A program made the translations under genes and the position numbers. Positions 9,283-18,481 of a DNA stretch of 64,000 nucleotides are shown piece after piece. The stretch is taken from positions 23,155-87,154 of the forward strand of contig DATGLT010000242.1 of NCBI GenBank assembly GCA_035294005.1. The letters are read 5' to 3'. Position 1 is the stretch's first letter. Each line of letters starts with the position of its first letter. The notes below the pieces were generated by a model. It was not told the DNA's origin. It was given only the letters and a program-made list of their open reading frames with translations, and did no database searches. The stretch comes from JANXQE01 sp035294005 (GTDB lineage: Bacteria; Verrucomicrobiota; Verrucomicrobiia; Limisphaerales; UBA8199).

Positions 9283-10458
9283 TCATGATTCCGGCTTGAG
9301 CAAAGTCGCTCCGGCCGCGGGACGCGAGACGAAAAGTGTCGGCTTGATGCGGGTCCGTTCTTCGTATTCGGCGGACACGCGTTGCGAGATGGCGCTCACC
9401 TTTTCTGATTTCACAAGGGCCACGGTGCAGCCGCCGAAGCCTCCTCCGGTCATTCGGCATCCGTAAACGCCGCCGCTCGCGCCAATGGATTGGGCGATTT
9501 CTACAACGGCGTCCAGTTCCGGGCAACTGACCTCGTAATCGTTTCGCAGCGAAGCGTGGCTTGCAAACATCAGTTGACCGACGGTCGGCCAATTGGAGGC
9601 ACGTACTCCTTCGGCGGCGTGAACAGTGCGTTCGATTTCGCCGATAACGTGCCGGGCGCGCCGATAAACCGTGTCGCTCATTTTGGAACGGGCCCGCTCA
9701 AGGGCCTGGGCATCGGCGTCGCGCAGGGAACGCACACCCAACGCACGTGCCGCTTCCTCACACTCGGCCCGGCGGCGGGCATATTCCCCCCCGGTCAATT
9801 CGTGTTTAACATTGGTGTTGGTAATGAGCAGCGAAACCGAGGGATCGGTCATCGGGACAAGTTCTGTTTGGCGCGACCGGCAGTCCAGCAGCAGGAGGTG
9901 ATCCTTTTTGCCCATGACCGAAATGAACTGATCCATGATGCCACAGGGCATGCCGGCATATTCATGCTCGGCCTTTTGCGACAGCAATGCTTTGTCCACC
10001 GGATCAAGTTTATGGCCTGTGATGGATTCGAGAAGAGTTGCCGTGGCCACTTCAAGTGATGCGCTGCTGGACAACCCACCCCCGAGCGGCACAGTCGAAT
10101 GAATGAGCGCATCGAACGGTTTGGGGTTGATGCCTCGCGCAGCAAAGCCGGCGATGACCCCCAGCGGATAATTATACCAGGTCCCTTTGCTGGCCGGCTT
10201 CAGCGGTTGCGACAGGTCAATCATCGCGGGGGCGGCTCCAGCCGTCGAGCGAAGCTGAATGGTTTTGCCGCCCGCCGGCGCGCCGGCGATTACCGTGTAA
10301 CGCTCGATTGCCATCGGAAAGACGAAGCCATCGTTATAGTCGGTATGCTCGCCGATGACGTTCACACGTCCGGGCGCCGCAGCGACCCATTCCGCCTCGC
10401 GCCCAAACATTTTTTTGAATTGATCGGTGGCTTCCCGGCCTAGTTCAGCAAGGCTCAT
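9283..10458 (-). CDS. galK: Galactokinase
   Basis: A GHMP kinase of 391 residues that phosphorylates galactose to galactose 1-phosphate. The signature GRVNVIGEHTDYNDG is at ~30-44, the ATP loop PLGGGLSSSAS at ~126-136, and the C-terminal GGxGG motif reads MTGGGFGGCTVALV. It is the last gene of a four-gene run with the symporter, a small membrane protein and galM, nine bases after galM. No galT or galE is in the window. Confidence 0.95.
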   Translation of the reverse strand: MSLAELGREATDQFKKMFGREAEWVAAAPGRVNVIGEHTDYNDGFVFPMAIERYTVIAGAPAGGKTIQLRSTAGAAPAMIDLSQPLKPASKGTWYNYPLGVIAGFAARGINPKPFDALIHSTVPLGGGLSSSASLEVATATLLESITGHKLDPVDKALLSQKAEHEYAGMPCGIMDQFISVMGKKDHLLLLDCRSRQTELVPMTDPSVSLLITNTNVKHELTGGEYARRRAECEEAARALGVRSLRDADAQALERARSKMSDTVYRRARHVIGEIERTVHAAEGVRASNWPTVGQLMFASHASLRNDYEVSCPELDAVVEIAQSIGASGGVYGCRMTGGGFGGCTVALVKSEKVSAISQRVSAEYEERTRIKPTLFVSRPAAGATLLKPES

Positions 10459-10467
10459 AGAATGATG

Positions 10468-11508
10468 TCATGCCGTCGTGAATTTATGAACGGTGGTTTG
10501 GCGGTAGGTTTGGCCCGGCCGGAGTATCGTTGAAGGGAAATTCGGGTGATTCACTGAATCAGGAAAATGCTGCGTTTCAAGGCAGAAGCCCGAGTGTTGG
10601 CGGTAAACCACGCCCCGTTTACCCGTCAGGGAGCCGTCCAGGTAGTTGGAGGTGTATAGTTGCACGCCAGGTTGGGTGGTCGAGAGTTCCATCACCCTGC
10701 CGGTTTTGGGCTCGAATACGCGCGCGGTAAGCCGCGGGTTCGAACCGGCCCCGTTGATCACGAAATTGTGATCGTAGCCGACAGGTTTTTCTTTGAGCTC
10801 GGAAAATCGCGACCCAATCGCGTGCGGCTGTGTGAAATCCATTGGCGTGCCCTTCACCGGACTTATCTCGCCGGTCGGGATCGAGTGCTGGTTTTTGGGG
10901 GTATACTGGTCGGCGGCTAACATCAATTCGTGCCCTAAAACATCGCCCTGCCCAGCCAGGTTAAAATACGAATGATTGGTCAGGTTGACCGGGGTTGGTT
11001 TATCCGTGACAGCGCTGTAATTGATTACCAGCTCGTTTGCATCCGTGAGCGTCATGACGACGATCGCCTGGAGGCACCCCGGGTAGCCTTCCTCCCCGTC
11101 AGCGCTGGTATAGGAAAACTTTACGGTCGCGCCGCCGCCCGGTTCAGCCTTCCAGACGACTTTGTCGAAACCCTTAACGCCGCCGTGCAGATGGTTGGGC
11201 CCATTGTTGATCGCAAGGGTATAAGTTTTTCCCTCCAGAACGAACCGGCCATTGGCAATCCGGTTGGCAACGCGGCCCACGGTGCATCCAAAATAGGGAT
11301 GGCCCCGGAGATACTGGTCGAGATTATCGAACCCGAGCACAATGTCCCCGCTTTTTCCGGCGCGATCCGGCACATGCAATTCGGTGAGGATTGTCCCGTA
11401 ATTGCAAATTTTTGCCACCAACCCACCCGGATTGGTCAACGTAAACAAATCGACAGCTGTCCCATCGGCCAACTTTCCGAACGGTGCGGTTTGGACACTT
11501 GCTTTCAT
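10468..11508 (-). CDS. galM: Aldose 1-epimerase (mutarotase)
   Basis: The ATG at 11508 gives 346 residues, the family size; an in-frame upstream start would add 22 residues overlapping the preceding gene. It interconverts the alpha and beta anomers of galactose. Diagnostic segments are NHLHGGxxGFDK, NLTNHSYFNLAG and the catalytic glutamate in ETQHFPDS, followed by HPNFPSTILRPG. It is located between the small membrane protein and galK in the galactose operon. Confidence 0.95.
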   Translation of the reverse strand: MKASVQTAPFGKLADGTAVDLFTLTNPGGLVAKICNYGTILTELHVPDRAGKSGDIVLGFDNLDQYLRGHPYFGCTVGRVANRIANGRFVLEGKTYTLAINNGPNHLHGGVKGFDKVVWKAEPGGGATVKFSYTSADGEEGYPGCLQAIVVMTLTDANELVINYSAVTDKPTPVNLTNHSYFNLAGQGDVLGHELMLAADQYTPKNQHSIPTGEISPVKGTPMDFTQPHAIGSRFSELKEKPVGYDHNFVINGAGSNPRLTARVFEPKTGRVMELSTTQPGVQLYTSNYLDGSLTGKRGVVYRQHSGFCLETQHFPDSVNHPNFPSTILRPGQTYRQTTVHKFTTA

Positions 11509-11518
11509 CGTCCCGCGG

Positions 11519-11758
11519 TCATTTCCGAGTCTCGGTATTCGAAGGTTGCCCCTGGGCCCCTTTTCGGGCCCCACGCGAGGCCATTATCAGCATTGCGGCG
11601 CCAAACACCAGCAGCACTAGACCCCATACCAAGTTGATGTTCAGTTCGAGAGATCGAGCGTAGATTTGCGACCCTGAAGTCATCAGCCCGTAGACGACCA
11701 AGAGTGCCCCAATGATTGAAAACATCAGGCCGATTGGCCAGCGTAAGTCGAGTCCCAT
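11519..11758 (-). CDS. Small two-helix membrane protein in galactose operon
   Basis: A 79-residue protein with two membrane segments (about 6-26 and 42-60) and a basic, hydrophilic tail. It sits 15 bases after the symporter gene and 10 bases before galM, so it is part of the operon. It may assist the symporter, but that is only inferred from position. No family recognised. Confidence 0.65.
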   Translation of the reverse strand: MGLDLRWPIGLMFSIIGALLVVYGLMTSGSQIYARSLELNINLVWGLVLLVFGAAMLIMASRGARKGAQGQPSNTETRK

Positions 11759-11773
11759 AGAGCGATCCTTTTG

Positions 11774-13741
11774 TTAACGGAAAATTATGTTCAGAACGAC
11801 GCAGCACAGCAGCAGCACCGTCCCCACTACCGCTGGCCGCAAATACCATTCCCGTTCCTCGACCTTGATTTTCGGGGTAAGGGAATAAACAAGGCCTTTG
11901 AGTTCCTCATCTGACTTGGTACGGGCTGTAGCGAGGGATATCCCGAGCGTAAGGGTGAAACACACAATAAAGGCGAAGCTGGCCAGCCAAAAGTTCTGTG
12001 CCATTTCGCTCGGGAAAATCCTGGCGACGCCGAGGTAGCCGCCTTTGACGCCGGGCAAATTGCCGGCGGCTATGGTCTTGGAATGGAACAGGGCCGAGCC
12101 GAGGATGCCGCCAAACAAGCCCAGGAACGCCCCGGTGCCGGTAGTGCGAGCCCAGAACATGCCGAGCAGGAACGTTGCGAACAATGGCGCATTCACAAAT
12201 CCGAATACGAGTTGGATGATATCCATGGCGTTGTTGTACATGGCTGCGAAATAAGCGCAGGCGATGCTCAGCAAAATGCCCACCACGGTCACGGCTTGCC
12301 CCATCCAGAAATAGTGCTGGTCGCTTTTGTTGGGCGCCAAGTACGCCTGGTAAAGATCATACGTCCATACTGTGTTGAACGCCGTTACATTGCCGGCCAT
12401 GCCGGACATGAATGAGGCCAAGAGCGCCGTTAATGCCAGGCCTAGCAATCCGGTAGGGCAATACTTCTTTACCAGCGACAAAATCACACCATCGTAGTCG
12501 TATTCCGCCACGGCATTGTACAGGCCTTGCTTGATCTGGGCATCGGTCAGGGTCCCGGCGTCCTTCTCCAGTACTGCGACCTTCTCGGAATTCATTTTCT
12601 TGCCCATGGCCTCGCTCACGGCTTTCAATGCCGAAATTGGATCCGACCTGGCACTCGCCTTAACCGCCTCCACACCTTTTGCGTAGACCTGTTCACTGAG
12701 AATGGGAGGCGGAATGCGATAGTTCTTCGCGGGATTGGACGTGAGGGCCACGGCAATCATCCCCGGCACGATTACCAGGATGGGGAAAATCATTTTCGGC
12801 ACCGCCGCAATTAAAGGGGTGCGCCTCGCCGCGCTCATGTTCTTGGCCGCCATCGCGCGTTGCACGACCAGGAAGTTAGTGCACCAGTAACCAAACGAGA
12901 GCACAAACCCGAGCCCGAACACCATGGCGAATATATCCACACCCATCGGGTTGGCCGATGGCCCCCCCAGCAGAGGCTTCCAGGCGCTGGTCCAGGCGTC
13001 GGCTGAATACGCTTTTGTGCCAAGGTTATAAGCAGCGGGATCCTGGGCCACCGTCTGGAGCGAATGGTTCATGGAGCTCCACCCCCCCACGTCCTTAAGG
13101 CCCAGGTACACCACCGGGGCGAAGCCCAGCACGATCATGAAGAACTGCAGCACTTCGGTGTAAATGGCGGAAGTAAGTCCGCCTTTTAAGACGTAAACCA
13201 GAACGACGGCTGAGCAAATCCAAAGATACGCGTCGTAGCTCTCAATATGAAGCCCTAGGGGCAATCTAATGTCGAGTTTCCAAGGCAACAAGTTCGCCAG
13301 CAGTTTGGCCAGCGCATTCATCGAGATGCCTGACGCGAAGACAGTCATCACCGCGAACGCAATCGAGTTCAAGGCCCGGACCCGTTCGTCAAACCGCATT
13401 TTCAGATATTCCGGCACCGAACGCGCCTTGGAGCCGTAGTAAAATGGCATCATGAATACGGCCAAAAAAATCATCGCCGGGATCGCGCCAACCCAGTAGA
13501 AATGGCTGGTGGCAATGCCGTATTTCGCGCCGCTGGCAGCCATGCCGACCAGTTCCAACGCCCCGAGGTTTGCTGAAATAAATGCCAAGCCCGTCACCCA
13601 CGCCGGAATGGAACGGCCGGACGTCAGGAAGTCCGACGAACTTTTCATGTAGCGGCGCAACGCAAAGCCAATCCCTACCACAAAGGCCACGTAGATGATC
13701 AGAATGGCGTAATCCAGAAAACCAAGATCGACGGTGGGCAT
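11774..13741 (-). CDS. Sodium/solute symporter (SSS family, SGLT-type), probable galactose transporter
   Basis: With the ATG at 13741 the protein is 655 residues; an in-frame upstream start adds 18 residues of unlikely sequence. It has about 13-14 hydrophobic segments beginning LDYAILIIYVAFVVGIGF, and typical SSS motifs such as SGRSIPAWVTGLAFISANLGALELVGMAA. A hydrophilic insertion of ~70 residues between NPAKNYRIPPP and DGVILSLVKKYCPTGLLGL contains charged helices. As first gene of an operon with galM and galK it most likely imports galactose with sodium. Confidence 0.9.
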   Translation of the reverse strand: MPTVDLGFLDYAILIIYVAFVVGIGFALRRYMKSSSDFLTSGRSIPAWVTGLAFISANLGALELVGMAASGAKYGIATSHFYWVGAIPAMIFLAVFMMPFYYGSKARSVPEYLKMRFDERVRALNSIAFAVMTVFASGISMNALAKLLANLLPWKLDIRLPLGLHIESYDAYLWICSAVVLVYVLKGGLTSAIYTEVLQFFMIVLGFAPVVYLGLKDVGGWSSMNHSLQTVAQDPAAYNLGTKAYSADAWTSAWKPLLGGPSANPMGVDIFAMVFGLGFVLSFGYWCTNFLVVQRAMAAKNMSAARRTPLIAAVPKMIFPILVIVPGMIAVALTSNPAKNYRIPPPILSEQVYAKGVEAVKASARSDPISALKAVSEAMGKKMNSEKVAVLEKDAGTLTDAQIKQGLYNAVAEYDYDGVILSLVKKYCPTGLLGLALTALLASFMSGMAGNVTAFNTVWTYDLYQAYLAPNKSDQHYFWMGQAVTVVGILLSIACAYFAAMYNNAMDIIQLVFGFVNAPLFATFLLGMFWARTTGTGAFLGLFGGILGSALFHSKTIAAGNLPGVKGGYLGVARIFPSEMAQNFWLASFAFIVCFTLTLGISLATARTKSDEELKGLVYSLTPKIKVEEREWYLRPAVVGTVLLLCCVVLNIIFR

Positions 13742-13781
13742 AATTCGATATGATTTGAGCGGGTTCAGGTTTAAGGATTTT

Positions 13782-13797
13782 CGTTGGCATGTCAACG
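13782..13797. promoter_or_regulatory. Possible operator of the galactose operon
   Basis: A 16-base near-palindrome (CGTTGGCATGTCAACG, 14 of 16 symmetric) lies about 41 bases upstream of the symporter start, in the 233-base gap shared with the divergent amino-acid permease gene. Its size and central symmetry fit a dimeric repressor site such as those of LacI-type regulators, but no regulator gene is nearby. No convincing -35/-10 pair was identified. Confidence 0.3.
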
Positions 13798-13974
13798 CGT
13801 CATTGCGGGATTCCTTTGCTTCGTTGCTTCGCTGCCCGGTACCCGTTGAGGCACATCAAGAACTCAGGGTCAGGTTCAAAGTCAATCAATCCAATCTATC
13901 GGGTAAACCGCACTCCTTGCTTGACTTGGAACTTTAAGGCACCACTTTGTTCACGCGTTCCCGGATCTTATTGA

Positions 13975-15537
13975 ATGAACTTGTTTCGTCGAAAAAGCAT
14001 CGCAGCCCTCCAGGAAGAGGCCACAAACGACACCAGCCTGCGGCGCGCGCTGGGAGCTCTTAACCTCACGGCATTAGGGGTTGGAGCCATCATCGGCACG
14101 GGGATATTCGTGCTCACCGGTACTGTGGCAGCTCAAAATGCCGGGCCGGCGGTGGTGTTGTCCTTTGTCCTGGCGGGAGTCGCCTCGGTTTTCGCGGCAT
14201 TGTGTTACAGTGAATTCGCCTCGCTGGTACCTATGGCCGGAAGCGCTTACACGTACGGCTACGCGACACTCGGGGAGTTGTTCGCGTGGATTATTGGATG
14301 GGATCTGATACTCGAGTACGCGGTGGGCGCTATAACCGTTGCGATCGGCTGGTCTGGATATGTTGTTTCATTCCTGCATGATCTCGGGCTCGATGTTCCG
14401 CCCAGGCTTTCAGCGGCCCGTGGCACGGAACTCGTTGAAATTCCGGCAAGCATAGCCGCGGGTCTCAAAATGAAAGCCGGCTGGGTAGCTCTCGGCTCTG
14501 TGGCGGGTCAACTGGCGAGGCTGGGAACCGATCCCTCGACTTTGCCCCACGTGACTGCGGCCTTCAACCTGCCTGCGGTTATCATCATTTTCCTTGTGAC
14601 AACGCTGCTGGTCGTGGGCATCAAGGAATCAGCGACCTTCAACAACATCATCGTTATGGTGAAAGTCGCCGTCGTGTTTTTGTTCATCGCAGGCGCAATC
14701 AGGGCCATTTCATCCGCGAACTGGCACCCTTTCATCCCGCCCAACAACGGTACATCCGGCCAGTTTGGCTGGTCTGGAGTGATGACGGGCGCCGGGATTG
14801 TATTTTTCGCGTACATCGGTTTTGACGCGGTGAGCACGGCCGCGCAGGAGGCCAAGAATCCGCAGCGCGACATGCCGATTGGCATCATCGGTTCTCTTCT
14901 GATTTGCACGGTGCTGTATATCATCGTGTCGGGAATAGCGACGGGCGTAGTGCCTTACCGCGAGCTCGACGTTCCCGATCCGATAGCGGTCGCTGCGGAT
15001 CGGGCTGGTATGGGTTGGATGGGCAAACTCATCAAGCTGGGGGCAATTGCAGGTCTCTCTTCAGTTATTCTAGTCATGCTTCTGGGCCAATCGCGCGTGT
15101 TTTACAGCATGGCCAAAGATGGACTTTTGCCCTCGATTGTCAGCCGGGTCCATCCTCGGTTCCGTACGCCGTGGATCACGTCCATCATTACCGGAATCGC
15201 GGTGGCAATCTTCTCGGCGATTTTCACGGTGCGGGAGGCGGGCAGCCTCTGCTCAATCGGCACACTGCTCGCCTTCGTCATTGTCTCAGCTGGCATCATG
15301 GTATTGCGTATCCGCGAGCCAAATTTGCCGCGCAAATTCAAAACGCCGCTGGTTTGGTTTGTAGCCCCCGCTGGGGCTGTGTCTGCTCTTGCTCTGATGA
15401 CGGCCCTTCCTCGCACCACGTGGGCGCGGCTCATCATCTGGTTTGTGATTGGGATGGTTTTTTATTTCTTGTATGGCGTCAACAACAGCAAACTCGCAGC
15501 GCACGATCCACCGCCCGTGCCGGGAAAAAAGCCATAA
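13975..15537 (+). CDS. APC-superfamily amino acid permease
   Basis: A 520-residue protein with about 12 membrane segments. The cytoplasmic N-terminus runs into LNLTALGVGAIIGTGIFVLTG, the classic APC substrate-site helix (GxGxxIGxGIF). The later FFAYIGFDAVSTAAQEAKNPQRDMP is typical of the cationic/YfnA-like branch. It imports amino acids by proton-coupled transport or exchange; the substrate cannot be read from sequence. It is followed by a secreted M3 peptidase on the same strand 127 bases later, which may feed it. Confidence 0.9.
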   Translation: MNLFRRKSIAALQEEATNDTSLRRALGALNLTALGVGAIIGTGIFVLTGTVAAQNAGPAVVLSFVLAGVASVFAALCYSEFASLVPMAGSAYTYGYATLGELFAWIIGWDLILEYAVGAITVAIGWSGYVVSFLHDLGLDVPPRLSAARGTELVEIPASIAAGLKMKAGWVALGSVAGQLARLGTDPSTLPHVTAAFNLPAVIIIFLVTTLLVVGIKESATFNNIIVMVKVAVVFLFIAGAIRAISSANWHPFIPPNNGTSGQFGWSGVMTGAGIVFFAYIGFDAVSTAAQEAKNPQRDMPIGIIGSLLICTVLYIIVSGIATGVVPYRELDVPDPIAVAADRAGMGWMGKLIKLGAIAGLSSVILVMLLGQSRVFYSMAKDGLLPSIVSRVHPRFRTPWITSIITGIAVAIFSAIFTVREAGSLCSIGTLLAFVIVSAGIMVLRIREPNLPRKFKTPLVWFVAPAGAVSALALMTALPRTTWARLIIWFVIGMVFYFLYGVNNSKLAAHDPPPVPGKKP

Positions 15538-15664
15538 GCTTGCTGTCCGGTCGCTCTGGCCAGGAGGACGGAAGTTCTGCGAGCTCCTACTTTCTAAGCC
15601 TGCGTCAAGCATCAGCCACCAAAACGCTTGCAGATCGGAGCTTTGCTCTTAGCTTGGATGCCAT

Positions 15665-17803
15665 ATGAGTTGGAAGCTTGTTCAAGTAGTGGTGTTGCTC
15701 CTGATCCCCGCGGTGTTTAGCGGGTTCGCCCAGGGAACCCAAGGAAGCAGCACCTTGCAGCAGTTTGAGGCCAAAGCCGCAAAGTACAACAGCATAATCC
15801 GCCTGCCACAGTTTGAAACCACGACCAATGAATTAAAAGCGTCGTTGCAGCAAACGATTCAAGCAGGAGACGCCGCACTCGATGCTGTGGCGAAACTGGA
15901 TCCTCACGACCTCAATTTCAAAAACACGGTCATCGCATTGGACAACATCGCCTATGAGATTGGCCTGACCGCCAACCGCCTGTCGGTTATCAAGGAGACC
16001 AGCCCCGATGAAGGGTTGCGCGAGGCCGCCACCCAGGCGGTCAAGGACCTGGAACAATGGATCGTGGGATTGGACTATCGCGAGGACGTGTACAAGGTCC
16101 TCAAGACCTACGCCGACCGCAAACCTCGCCTCAAAGGCGAAGACGCCAAGCTCTTGTTCGAGACCGTGCGCGACTACCGCCGCGCCGGACTGGAACTGCC
16201 CAAAGCCGAGCGCGATGAAGTCGAGCGCATGCGCAAACAACTTTCCGACCTGGCCATCGACTTTGAATCGAACGTCACCCGGGCGGAAAAACCCGTGAAA
16301 TTCACACGCGCCGAACTCGAAGGCGTTCCCGAAGGGTTGCTGGAGCAAATCAAAACGGGTAATGACGAATATACCGTCATGGCCAATATCACCGTGCAGT
16401 ACCTCAACGTGGAGGAAAACGCGAAACGCGAGGAAACCCGCAAGCGCCTGCTCATTGAACATGACAATTTGGCGCGCGAGAAAAACATCCCGTTGCTGGA
16501 AAAAATCCTGCCACTGCGCGACGACATTGCCAAAAAACTCGGATATAAGAGCTGGGCCGACTTCCAGACCGAAGTCAAAATGGTCAAGAACGCCGCCACA
16601 GCGATTGACTTCCTGGAAAAGCTCGACACCGGCTTGCAGCCCAAGTTCGACTCGGAGCTGGCGGCTTACCGCGAAATCAAGGTCCGTGAGACAGGCGATC
16701 CCAACGCCAAAATCAATATCTGGGACTGGCGGTATTTCAGTAACCAGCTTAAAAAGGAAAAATACACGGTGGATGCCGAGCAGTTGCGCGTTTATTTCCC
16801 GTACCAGCGCGTGCTCGAGGGGATGTTCAACATCTACCAGAGGATTTTCGGGCTCAAATTCGAGAGAATTGATCCTCCATACAAGTGGGTAAGCGACCTG
16901 CAACTCTACGCTGTCAGCGACAGCAAGACCGGTGAACCCATGGGACTGTTCTACCTCGATATGTTTCCCCGCGAGGGCAAGTTCAACCATTTTGCCCAGT
17001 TCGGCTTGATCGAAGGAAAACTCCTGGACAACGGAAAATACCAACGGCCGGTTTGCGCTCTGATTTGTAATTTCCCATCGCCGTCCAAGGACAAACCATC
17101 GTTGCTGAACCACAGCGACGTCGAGACGCTGTTTCACGAATTTGGCCATGCCATGCATACAATTCTGACCCGGGCTAAATATGGAAGGTTTTCCGGGACC
17201 AGCGTGCCTCGCGATTTCGTCGAAGCCCCCTCCCAAATGTTAGAGAACTGGGTTTGGGACAAGCGAGTGCTGGACAGTTTTGCCGCCGATTATCGTGACC
17301 CAAGCAAAAAAATCCCGGCTGAGATCCTGGCTAAGCTCAAGGAATCTCGCCTCGCGACGGAAGGCACTCGCTACCGCCGCCAATTGTCGTTTGGGCTGAC
17401 CGATCTGAAGCTTCACACTGAAATTCATGACAACAACGCGGCCGACACTCTCCCTCTGTCCAACAAAGTCCTGAGCGAAGTTTTTCTGCCGCTTGCGCCC
17501 GATACCGCGTTCGTGGCGTATTTCGGGCACCTCATGGGCTACGATGCCGGCTATTATGGCTATGCCTGGGCCGATGCCATCTCCGCCGACATGGCCACCG
17601 TTTTTGAAAAGGCGCCCAACGGGTACTTTGACGAATCCGCAGGTCGGCGCTTGCGAACCGAGGTTTACGAAAAAGGCGATTCCCGAGATGTGAACGTGTC
17701 GATCGAAAAGTTCCTCGGCCGCAAACGCTCTCTTGAGCCGTTCCTTAAAAAGATAGGCATCGAGAAAGAGCCACCTGGGGCCAAGGTGGCGGACAAAGGT
17801 TGA
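15665..17803 (+). CDS. M3-family oligopeptidase, probably exported
   Basis: A 712-residue zinc metallopeptidase of the thimet/oligopeptidase A type. The catalytic motif HEFGHAMH is at ~491-498, with the third-ligand region EAPSQMLENW ~25 residues on. The C-terminal YYGYAWADAISADMATVFE is also typical. Unlike cytosolic OpdA it begins with a signal-peptide-like segment (VQVVVLLLIPAVFSGFAQG), so it likely works in the periplasm on short peptides. The 678 bases after it hold no clear gene. Confidence 0.92.
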   Translation: MSWKLVQVVVLLLIPAVFSGFAQGTQGSSTLQQFEAKAAKYNSIIRLPQFETTTNELKASLQQTIQAGDAALDAVAKLDPHDLNFKNTVIALDNIAYEIGLTANRLSVIKETSPDEGLREAATQAVKDLEQWIVGLDYREDVYKVLKTYADRKPRLKGEDAKLLFETVRDYRRAGLELPKAERDEVERMRKQLSDLAIDFESNVTRAEKPVKFTRAELEGVPEGLLEQIKTGNDEYTVMANITVQYLNVEENAKREETRKRLLIEHDNLAREKNIPLLEKILPLRDDIAKKLGYKSWADFQTEVKMVKNAATAIDFLEKLDTGLQPKFDSELAAYREIKVRETGDPNAKINIWDWRYFSNQLKKEKYTVDAEQLRVYFPYQRVLEGMFNIYQRIFGLKFERIDPPYKWVSDLQLYAVSDSKTGEPMGLFYLDMFPREGKFNHFAQFGLIEGKLLDNGKYQRPVCALICNFPSPSKDKPSLLNHSDVETLFHEFGHAMHTILTRAKYGRFSGTSVPRDFVEAPSQMLENWVWDKRVLDSFAADYRDPSKKIPAEILAKLKESRLATEGTRYRRQLSFGLTDLKLHTEIHDNNAADTLPLSNKVLSEVFLPLAPDTAFVAYFGHLMGYDAGYYGYAWADAISADMATVFEKAPNGYFDESAGRRLRTEVYEKGDSRDVNVSIEKFLGRKRSLEPFLKKIGIEKEPPGAKVADKG

Positions 17804-18481
17804 GCGCGCCTGGCGGAGATTTCCGCGAGCACTATTGTAAGGTCCGCCGCCTGCAATGTGCCAAACCGGGCATCGGAGCACCCTATCGTTTTGGGGCGTT
17901 TCAGTTCCGAAAGCTCCTAAAGTTTGCGGCGTTTATGCCGACAATGGAGCGGAACTGTTTCTTTCCTGAGAGTTAGAAGCACCCGGCGACTCGGCAACGG
18001 GTCGTCTTTTCATGTACACCGGCCGTTTGACTGGAGGATACCCGAAAGCAACCATCGTGCCCGCCGTAATAGAATCAATACTGTTCGCCAAAAAGGGGTG
18101 TTCAGAGAGGCCGTTGCTGTAGCGATCCAGCCCATTTGGCCTGTCAATTTCCAGGTATGGGACGGTGTGACCCAAAATGAGTCAGCGCTGCCGGCAAAAT
18201 GGCTCAAACCAAGCGGTGTACGATTGGCATACAGTAAGCTCTTAAATGAGACGTTGTTTAGGTTTGAAAAACTTAGCGTACAAAAGGCGGTTGCCGGTCT
18301 CCCAATGGCCCTTGCGAAAACGGGTTTGGAGCCTCGGCGCCTCAAATCCCACCCAACCGACTCATTGCTTTATGAACCGGATGCTTTCGTTGACTGACCC
18401 TGGCGAGCCAGGGCGAATGCATTGGTTTGCGATTACCTTGCGACGCGCGGATGCAGTATCAAACAAACAAACAAATCGAAC
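17804..18481. other. 678-base stretch without a convincing gene, with two hairpins
   Basis: Open frames occur on both strands, but none shows a recognisable domain, start signal or natural-looking composition. Two perfect or near-perfect hairpins are visible. At 17988-18003 a 6-bp stem (one G-T pair) closes a GCAA tetraloop and is followed by GTCTTTTC. At 18398-18413 CCCTGG/CCAGGG closes a four-base loop. The first resembles a terminator but lies ~185 bases past the M3 stop, which would fit the end of a small RNA. I could not identify a known RNA family or a tRNA. Confidence 0.4.

Noticed and set aside
13734..13937. 67-codon frame between the galactose symporter and the permease
   Set aside because: Short, overlaps the symporter start, and the region is better explained as a divergent promoter gap.
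15833..17236. 467-codon open frame antisense to the M3 peptidase
   Set aside because: It mirrors codon bias of the sense gene; its product is low in complexity and has no domain, while the sense strand is a full M3 peptidase.
18280..18370. Possible tRNA-like element suggested by a GGGTTTGGAGCC...CAAATCCC arrangement
   Set aside because: The arms do not give a cloverleaf with proper D, anticodon and T stems on either strand.
17924..18397. 157-codon + strand frame and a 111-codon - strand frame in the gene-free stretch
   Set aside because: Both have unlikely composition, no start signal and no family resemblance; neither excludes the other, so I kept the region as noncoding.
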